A stretch of 64,000 nt of DNA from positions 1-64,000 of the forward strand of contig NW_019173947.1 in assembly GCF_001642475.1 (NCBI RefSeq). Direction: 5' to 3'. The position numbers were made by a program, and so were the translations under genes. Within the stretch, counting starts at the first letter, position 1. Each line of letters starts with the position of its first letter. Source of the DNA: Fonsecaea monophora. Taxonomy: Eukaryota > Ascomycota > Eurotiomycetes > Chaetothyriales > Herpotrichiellaceae. This document shows positions 56,219 to 64,000 of this stretch, one piece after another. Below the pieces are notes generated by a model. That model was given only the letters and a program-made list of their open reading frames with translations, made no database searches and was not told where the DNA came from.

Positions 56219-58440
56219 TCAGACCGGATCTTTGCCGCAGGTGTTGCTGTCGGGCACATCCCATAAGCTGAATGAGCCGCCCCATGCTGGAATCGTGTCA
56301 AAGTCCCACGCTTGCAAAGGAGGAATCCAACCGGAATCAGGTATATTTGCTTGCTCAAATGATACATGGTGACCGTGAACAGGTCCGTTAGTGTTAGCAC
56401 CGAATGGCTGGCTGCTCTGAACATCGTTTGGCCGGAGAAGAGTATCGATCGGATCGTGTCCATCGAATAGGTCCTGTGCAACGGAAGTTGGCGTGGGACC
56501 AGCTGGCGTGTTGTTTCTGGAAATGACGACAGGGCCAAAGAATGGTATGGTAAATCGCAGTGTGTCGTTTGTTTTGCGATCTCTGGTGCCATCTTTGAGT
56601 GCTAGAAGCGCCTCCATGACCTCAACACCTTGACGAGCCATGAACTCTCGTGGCCCGCGAGACGCGATTCGCATGGACTCGATAACTTTGGAAACCAGTT
56701 TCATGTCTTTCTCCCCGTCAGCCGTGGTGACACCTCGTGTTGCAGATTCAACCCGATTGAGTATCAGTGTCACGGCGGCAATGACGGTACCAAAGTCAAC
56801 AACCCGAACCGTATTTTGAGTGTTGTTTGTATCTCGGAGAGCAAGATACCGGCGAAGATGCTCTCGCGACGCAACCAGGCAAACATATCTGCTGTATTCA
56901 AACTTGCTGTCGGTGAATGCTCGCAGCATCCAAGGTATATGGAGGATTATCATGATTTGATAGATCCACATTTGAATCAGGACCATTTTGAAAGGATCAT
57001 GTCCAGGGAAGGTTTGAGGCGACGGGGATAATGTTGGAATCTTCGTCAGCATGTCGCCCATATCCTTTCCAAGGCTTTCAATCTTTTCGTGAATGTCCAG
57101 CGTGGTGGTATATCCAGGGGCCGGCTCCTTTTGGTTCCTGGCAGCAACCATCCCGGCAATCAAGCAGGTTCTGCGCTCAAAAACATCAGACAAAGTCAAG
57201 ATTGGTACTAGCACACCCTCTTCACCAAAGCAGTCGTTGCCAACGCCACATGGAAGACCAAGGATAGGAGCCAGAAAGTGATCAATCATGACGGTTCTGA
57301 CCCATAGCATGGCGTTGGTTCGTTCACAGGGTCCTTCGTCTTCTGAACCTCTAACACACCTCAGATAGCTCTTTTGGAATCCCAGGAATTGGGCGGTGTA
57401 TAAAGCTCGACGAGCCGCCAACCAAGCTCGGCGTAGGTTACCGTCATTGATGTAGAAGATGCTCTGCAGGAGAAGACATTCCCAGCCCTCCATTGTACAA
57501 GCAAAGTCATCTTTCGAGGTAACGAGATCGGCTACATAGTAGAGGTACTTTTGTAGGACGGCTTCAATAGGAGAATTGAATTGGAGTCTCGAGGTGTCAA
57601 AATCAGGGGGCAGTTGTTGGATAAGAATTGCAAAACGCATCAGCGTGCGTGCTATAATCAGCGGCGAGCTTTTTGACAAGGTGGTTATATCAACATTCGC
57701 CCTCAATGAAGGTTCGTGGGGAGAATAAAGTAAGTGACCCAGACCCCAGGCGTTCTTTTCAGAGAATTGGTTAGAAACATGATCTGTCACATCGCTGCCC
57801 AGCACTCACCGTGGATCTGGAAATGAGATCTGCATCTTCCTGCGTGGGGATGAGTGCGCTGAGCACCAGTCGCAGCTTCTCCAGCTTAGCATTCTGAGGA
57901 CCTCCTGTACCTTGGGATGAGTTGCTATGCTCAGTCCCGCTTGACAGAGGAGTCTGCTCTTGGTGTCCGAACTATGACCGTAAGCCATGTACCAACCAGT
58001 AAGGCGAAACGGTGGGCTCATTAAACGTACAACTGCGTTATCGAATAGAGAGATGAGAGGTGAATGAGTGGGCCCTTCGATTGGTGCGGTGATCGATCCA
58101 CCTCGGGGCCCGACATTCAGGGCAGCCTCCACGGCATCCAGCGATTCAACATCGGTCAGTTTCTCCAGGAGGGATTCCACACGTCGCAGCCTTGCGCTTA
58201 GTTCGAGGTTGTGAGAGTCGGGAGCATCAGCGGAATGCTCCCATCTCTCGCAAGCAATACCGCGACCGGCGCAAGCAGTGCATTTCTCGGACTGATTTGT
58301 ACTCAAGTCACAACGAATCTTTCGCCTTCGACCTGGGAGCTTGTTAGAGGAAGCGACCGGTGTTCACAGCGAAAGGCAAGCAACTTACACTCGAGACAGC
58401 TATTCACCATCCGCCGAATCTTTTTCCGGGGAAGGTCCAT
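56219..58440 (-). CDS. Zn2Cys6 fungal transcription factor
   Basis: Four exons (minus): 58389-58440, 58031-58332, 57810-57893, 56219-57754, coding 657 aa. The zinc cluster is residues 15-45 (CLEC, RRRKIRC, CTAC, AGRGIAC); intron 1 splits the codon of the second Cys. A coiled linker (RLRRVESLLEKL) follows, then SALIPTQEDADLI and the TF domain (TLMRFAILIQQLPPDFD, WVRTVMIDHFLAPI). The third exon (84 nt) rests on the PTQEDADLI-type motif and its acceptor is moderately certain. It is divergent from an alpha-glucoside-type sugar transporter, sharing an 856-bp promoter region; a MAL-like regulator-transporter pair is possible. Confidence 0.87.
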
Positions 58441-59296
58441 GTTATTGTTTGATGTGCCAACAAGCACCAAGCCACATCGGTAGTAATCAGGTTGCAGGAG
58501 AATTTGTGATGGCGCATGATTAGGCTGGTGGCTGGTGGTGCCGCAACAGCCGCACGTTGCCGCATTATGTAATCTGATATTGCGCTTCTGGAAAAGTGAT
58601 GGACTGTACTACGTCTCTGCTGCACATGCTCAGTCGTAGTCCAGACACGCACGTGACGCGGTCCTATCACCCCGATTCATTCCAGGCAATCGTGAACAAC
58701 TCCAACTTCTCCTCTGTTCAATGTAACGATAGCATTCTGATATCCCATCTATCGCAGATCCCCGCTTCACTTGATGGCCTGGACTGGCTCTTTGAGCCCT
58801 TAGCCTGCTTTGCTTCTCCATGTAACAGTACAATCGCATGGGGTTATCACGACGATCCTGGCTTCAACCTGGCCTTCCTCGCTTCCATTTGGACCGAGTC
58901 AGACAACAAGATGGATGCTATCGAAGAGTCAGACGAGCAACAGCCGTTGCTGGCGAGCCGATCGAATCAGATAGCCCCGGCAATTCAAGTCGATAGCAAA
59001 GGTGAGGCTTTGCCCTCGTGGCCATGATTTTCCCACTCCACGACGAGAGACCATTCCATTTCAGACCGTGGCCATTTACCTAGGTCAGCTGTATCTCGCT
59101 ACCATCAGGAGGGGTCAAGTCAAGCGGCGAATATTTTTGAATTCTGCTCCTGTGGTCTTATCGTCCTTGATAACGCAGACGTGTTCGCATGCATTTATCA
59201 GTTGACCGACGCCTGTCACCCGGCCCTCCTTGTCCGCTCTCCTTGTCCAACTCTTGAGGAACCTGATCAATATCGCTCACAGCGGAAACTACAGAT
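58441..59296. promoter_or_regulatory. Shared upstream region, regulator / sugar transporter
   Basis: This 856-bp region lies between divergent starts. It contains a CACGTG box at 58650-58655. An ATG at 58911 opens a short frame (MDAIEESDEQQPLLASRS) reminiscent of transporter N-termini, ending at 59027. I could not link it to further exons; it may be a relic or an uORF. Confidence 0.45.
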
Positions 59297-61235
59297 ATGG
59301 ACAAGGATATTGAGATCAGAAAAGAACCCGCGGGCCTCATTGCCACCGCGTCTATTGACGACATAAACGCTGAGGCACGAGCAGCTACAGATCAAGAACA
59401 TGGGCATTCCTTCTGGGAGGCAGCCAGGCTGTATCCTGCAGCTGTAGGATGGTCTCTCTTCTTTTCGCTGGGCGTCATCATGTAAGAGACCGCCTCAACG
59501 GAGCACTCGTACATAACGATAACAAGTGGATGTTCAGGTGTGCCTTTGATCCTCAACTGCTGGGCCAGCTCTATGCGACTCCGGCGTTTCAGCGTGACTT
59601 CGGTTATCTCTACGATGGAAGCTACATTGTCTCAGCTCCCTGGCAGACCGGCCTGAGTATGGGCTCACCCATTGGGCAAGTAGTAGGAGCCTTCTTTGCG
59701 GCCTATCCAATGGAGGCCTTCGGGCGCAAAAAGACCTTTGGAGCATGTGTCATCCTCACCACCGGTTTCGTCTTTATCCAGTTCTTTGCCAGATCGCTTC
59801 CCGTCCTGCTCGCGGGTGAATTGCTTGGAGGATTAGTCTTGGGAAGCTATGCCGTGATTGCGCCCGCGTACGCATCAGAGGTGTGTCCTTTGGCTCTCAG
59901 AGGTGTTTTGACTTCCTGCACGAACATTTGCTTCGTGACAGGCCAGTTGATTGCAAATGGGGTCATTGCTGGAACACACGTTCTCGACAGTCATTGGGCT
60001 TACAGTGCGCCTTTTGCGATTCAATGGCTATGGCCGTTGGTTATTCTGATCGGTTTGCCATTTGCCCCTGAAAGGTTAGAGCGCTTGATTTCATCCATCT
60101 TCATCCCATTGCTAACTGCACCTAGCCCGTGGTGGTTACAACGACAGGGTCGGTTTGAGGATGCTGAAAAGGCTCTGAAGCGACTGGCCTCACCAAAGGT
60201 CGACGTCCGGCCTACACTGGCCATGATCATCGAGACGGACCGATTAGAACGAGAGATTGAGGCGGGTTCTACTGTAAGTTCTTCTGTTCAGGCTGGCACA
60301 CTAGAAAGCTTCACGAACTGACAGCTGGTGTAGTACCGGGATTGTTTCAAAAAGATCAACATCCGCAGAACAGAGATTGCCGTCGGCGTTTATACCATCC
60401 AAGTCCTCTCTGGTATCTACCTTGTCGGCTATGCCACTTACTTCTTCACACGTATGTAAAATGGACCGTCCTACTTCTTTCTCAAGACTTTGCTCACCCA
60501 GTTTCAGTTGCTGGCCTACCGTCCGACCAAGCGTTCAATATGGGCGTTGGCTTCCTTGCCATCGGCTTTGTCGGCACGTGTCTCTCGTGGATATTGCTGA
60601 TCTACTTCGGTCGTCGAAGTATCTACAACACTGGCTTGGCTCTGCTGGCAGTGCTCCAAGTAATCATCGGAATTCTTGACTGCGCGCCAAACTACGACAA
60701 CAGACCTTCCATTTCCTGGGCCCAGAGCGTCCTGATGCTGATCTGGAACTTCATCTACGATTTGTCCATCGGCCCCGTGTGCTTCGTCCTCCTCTGCGAG
60801 GTGTCGGCCACCCGAGTCCGCGGGAAGACCATCGCGATCGCCACCGCCGTCCAAGCCACCGCCGGTATCGTCATGACCGTTGCCATTCCCTACATGATCA
60901 ACCCCGATCAAGCCAACATGCGGGGCAAACTCGGGTTCTTCTTTGGCGGACTGGCGGCGTTGTGTCTGACTTGGTCGTACTTCCGAGTCCCTGAACTGTG
61001 AGTTCTCCCTCTTTATCCCACTCTTGACAGATCCTATCCGACGATGATTTGACTGTAACTGATCCTTTGTTGCGTCCATCACAGAAAGGGAAGAACTTTC
61101 CAGGAAGTGGACATCATGTTCGAGCGCAACATCAAGACCAAGGACTTCAAACATTACGTGGTCACGGCTGGAGGTGCGGGACAAGCAGTACCGACGGAAT
61201 ACGACACTCCTGATCGTGTTGGAGGAGACATATGA
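59297..61235 (+). CDS. MFS sugar transporter, alpha-glucoside (maltose) permease-like
   Basis: Six exons, 59297..59481, 59538..60074, 60126..60273, 60334..60451, 60508..60997 and 61085..61235, give 542 aa. Motifs are GSPIGQVVGAFFAAYPMEAFGRKKT (GRKKT of loop 2-3, in a longer block), PAYASEVCPLALRGVLTSC (PESPR-like region), SPWWLQRQGRFEDAEKALKR and YDLSIGPVCFVLLCEV. The SPWWL and AEKAL(K)RL segments typify the fungal alpha-glucoside:H+ symporters. It should import disaccharides such as maltose across the plasma membrane. All six exons close in phase. The neighbouring divergent Zn2Cys6 gene is a candidate regulator. Confidence 0.93.
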
Positions 61236-61631
61236 GATTGAGCGTGTGGGCTGGTTTACGAGATATTTGATCTGGTCGCTGTAGCAGTCTCAGTAATGAA
61301 TTCGATCTGGAATCTCAAGCCGTCAATGGAGGGCGTTGCAACGCCGCCAGTATTCGGTCTTGAAAGTTGTCCAGCTATTTCGTATTCCTCCTCTAGTGAC
61401 CCAGAGTACACTTTCTCACAGACTCGAGAATAAAATCCACAAATATCACTTTTTTGTCACGCCTATCAAACGCCCACTCCGCAAGACCAATGTTCGTTTC
61501 TAACGTCTAAGTAAAATAGATGTGTCTCAACGGTCGCAACGCCGGGTATCATAGTCGCATCAGCTTCGTCCAGTCCTTCAGTCCGAGATGTAACGCGTGG
61601 AAGTTGAGGATGAGGTTGAGATTGAGCGAAT
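61236..61631. other. Convergent spacer, no gene seen
   Basis: Between the sugar transporter and Rlp24, which converge. Nothing recognised. Confidence 0.5.
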
Positions 61632-62304
61632 TCAATCCAGATCCATGTCTTCCTCGGTGCCACCACCGACCAGCATCTTCCTCTTCCTCTTCTGTCTGAG
61701 ACGTTCCTCCCCAACGACCCTGCTGGTCTCCAAATCCCTCTTGACCTGTTCGACCATGGGCTCCATCTCGGCGCGCGCGACCTCGAGATCGGCCAACTCC
61801 TTCTTGATGAGGTGCTCGCCCTGGGCGACGACCTTGAGGTCCTGCCTGCGCCGCGCGTCGCGCTGCGCCTTGCCGCTCAGCCTCCGCCGGGTGTAGACGC
61901 GCTCCCTGCGCGCGCGGATCTCCTCGATCCTCTCCATGGCCCGCATGGTCGCCTGGACCAGGTTCCGGTCGTACTTGACGGGGGCGTTGCGCCTCTTTGC
62001 AAACTGCGACAGCAGCAGGTTCTGGTCGACGATCATCTCCTTGCCCCGCAGCGCCCGGTGCGTCTTGGTCCACTTGAGCTTGCGCGGCTGGCGCTTCATC
62101 TTGAAGTTCTTGTGGCATTTGGACCGGCAGAATCGGAACACTTTGGCGTCGTTGCGCACGAACGTGATGCCCTTGGAGGGGTAGACGGGACGGGAACACA
62201 GGTGGCACGTCTCGATCCTGGTAGAGGTCAGGGATTGTTAGCCCAGTAGCAAATGAGAAGTACGGAGGGAGGAGTCGAGGGGATGTAGGTATAGCGAACC
62301 TCAT
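61632..62304 (-). CDS. RLP24: Ribosome biogenesis protein Rlp24
   Basis: Two exons (minus), 62300-62304 and 61632-62217, give 196 aa. The first coding exon is just ATG plus two bases; the 82-nt intron leads to MRIETCHLCSRPVYPSKG. The eL24-type zinc site is complete (CHLC and FRFCRSKC). The body (NFKMKRQPRKLKWTKTHRAL) and the long basic helical extension with an acidic end (EEDMDLD) distinguish Rlp24 from ribosomal protein eL24. It holds the eL24 site on pre-60S particles and recruits the AAA ATPase Drg1. Length matches the family. Confidence 0.95.
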
Positions 62305-62927
62305 GATGGCAGATTTTTAGAAAGAGATGCGGGGGGTTTGAAAATTAAAAAATCTCAGGTCGCGATGAAAATGACAATAGCGTGTGCGATGGCCCTGGGT
62401 TTTGCTCAGCCTGCCTCAAACCTTTGCGAGACTCGGAAGAGGTGTCGCTACCGCCGTCGTCTAAGTTACAGGGCAGAATGAAGGGTGCGGAAAATCTTTT
62501 GTTAGCGTCTGGTACATAAATCTGCATACGGGAGGAGGGTGACGCTGCCCTGTACCTCGTACCTCGTACTCCCTCCACTTTCCCACTGCCAAGGCTCGGA
62601 AGAAAAGTGGAAGCCTGAAGGTGGCCCCACTTGCCAAGAACGTCAAAAGGCTGGAACCCAACAGGTGTAACCAATTCTCATGAAAGGTACCACACAAAGC
62701 AAGAGAGCCTTCCAGGAGTCTCATCGAGGACCTTGAACTAGGACGGGACGCGAGAAATAAGATGAAGGTCCTGCATCTGGAGGTATGGACTTTTGCTATA
62801 AAATGTCGTCCCGTCTTCTACCCCGAGAAGACACAGCAGGGTTCTTTGAGAAAAGTAAAACACCAAGAAGGTCGAGGAGCACAACAGAGACACACTAACT
62901 TTTGAAAATATCCCTTGGCAAGAAACG
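62305..62927. promoter_or_regulatory. Divergent region with PAC/RRPE-like elements upstream of Rlp24
   Basis: GCGATGAAAAT at 62362-62372 resembles the PAC motif (GCGATGAG), and the adjacent AAAATTAAAAAATCT (62341-62355) resembles RRPE. Both lie within 70 bp of the Rlp24 start, where ribosome-biogenesis regulon sites are expected. The remainder serves the F-box-like gene. Confidence 0.4.
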
Positions 62928-64000
62928 ATGGCTTCAGGATGGGCTCTCTTGCCCCAGGAAGTCCGCTGTCATATTCTACAGATTCTGAGGCTAGACAGTT
63001 GCAAAGTGAGTCGCTTAGCCACCGTATGTCGAGAGTGGCAAACAGAGCTGGAGAGATATAACTTTGCACGAATCAAAGTGACACCGTCGCGCCTCGTCGA
63101 TTTTGGTTCGATGATTCACCGCAATCGGGCTCTCGTCGAATACGTCTGGTTCTGCTTGGAACTCGATGACTATGGTTGCACCAAGTGTGCGCCTACCGGC
63201 AGAACGCTCACACAGGACGAGTATGAAGAGGCATTCAGTATCAACGATGCAGGTGGCTATCCCATCACCACGGCGTTCCAGAATCTGTTCTCGGTGCTAA
63301 GCACATGGGACCTTAAAGACAATTTGGTACTCGACATTAGTATCTACTCGCCTAGTGACTCCAAACATTGGTTCCCATATCTGACCTTCATGCCCGATAT
63401 CGCTCTCGATATGCTAGGTGATGGTATGGAGCAGACGATACCAAATAAAGTCTATGACGATCCTCAACACGGCTGGGTCACTGGTTTTCGACACTCCCCT
63501 TCGCCCTACTGTGCTATCTGCAAAGTTTTTCATTCCATCATGGAGGAGGGACCGTTTGATAGCGAGCAGTTAGAGCTCGAATGGTGGGATCAGCTTCCAC
63601 CAGTCCCGGCGATAACCACTATGCTTCTCCGGCAGCAGAACCGCCGGAGATGGAAGCCGCGCTCGCTTGCACATATGTTCGGCCGTTTTCCCAGACTCCA
63701 GGAAGTCCACTACGAGCCATGGAGGGAATGGGGTTTCCTACAGAGGTATACAGATAGACGTGAGTAATTTTTGCATTACTTGCTCAATTGTTATTGCTTG
63801 CTCTCACCTTTATAGTTAGTCGAATTGCTAATAATCCACCCATCCGTTATCCAGATTTCCAGTACCTTTTCGAAGCCATCCCACGATTCAACAAAAATCT
63901 CAAGAGACTTGTGGTCTTTGAGAACTTCAACCAACAGTATCCAGTGATCATGCACCAAGTCCTAGCCGGAGATGTCCTGAGCGAATGTGACAGTCATCGC
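62928..64000 (+). CDS. F-box-like protein, 3' end outside the window
   Basis: Exon 1 (62928..63759) and exon 2 (63816 to the window edge) are read in phase 1. The start MASGWALLPQEVRCHILQIL with ATVCREWQTELERYNFARI is a typical fungal F-box followed by its linker. The rest (VEYVWFCLELDDYGC, FSVLSTWDLKDNLVLDISIY, RLQEVHYEPWREW) is the usual variable body found in large fungal F-box families. The gene continues beyond base 64000. Substrate is unknown. Confidence 0.85.

Overview
This window is nuclear DNA of a filamentous ascomycete (Pezizomycotina). The evidence is the many short spliceosomal introns (about 45-100 nt, GT-AG, CTRAY-like branch points), a HET-domain gene, three Zn2Cys6 regulators, fungal-type APH kinases, a GT15 mannosyltransferase, and conserved fungal versions of HIRA, Ipi3, Rlp24 and Ola1. 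The gene mix would suit Eurotiomycetes/Chaetothyriales, but that placement is inference. All intron-exon structures were worked out by hand from splice signals, reading phase and family motifs; where I give exon joins, the phases close.

Layout. 1-724 is purine-rich low-complexity DNA. 0.7-4.8 kb holds a Zn2Cys6 regulator and a Dal5-type organic-anion transporter, both on the minus strand. 6.2-17 kb is an accessory stretch: a kinase pseudogene, an APH-kinase pseudogene, an intact APH-type kinase, a cytochrome b561 membrane protein, a HET gene interrupted by an in-frame stop, and two copies of a 96-bp repeat. 17.6-25.3 kb holds a heme-less sulfite oxidase, a catalase and a Zn2Cys6 regulator. 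The first two form a plausible sulfite-oxidation and peroxide-removal pair. 26-46 kb is mostly conserved housekeeping: stomatin-like protein 2, HIRA, a KTR-type mannosyltransferase, Ola1/YchF, an SDR, Ipi3, ribosomal protein uL13, a CxxC protein and a choline/ethanolamine phosphotransferase. Ipi3 and uL13 share a 314-bp divergent promoter.

46-64 kb mixes an F-box-like protein, a GC-rich PhyH-type dioxygenase, a decayed alpha/beta hydrolase, a regulator-like protein without a zinc cluster, a small Rossmann-fold protein, a divergent Zn2Cys6-regulator/sugar-transporter pair, Rlp24, and the start of another F-box-like gene cut by the window edge.

I did not find CRISPR arrays, rRNA, a convincing tRNA, or an intact transposon. 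No clearly new multi-gene system stands out. The most unusual items are the sulfite oxidase-catalase pair, the interrupted HET gene, the 96-bp repeat with a 12-bp palindrome, a 10-nt microexon, a 5-nt first coding exon, a GC-AG intron, and an AUG-less mitochondrial-like extension on Ola1.
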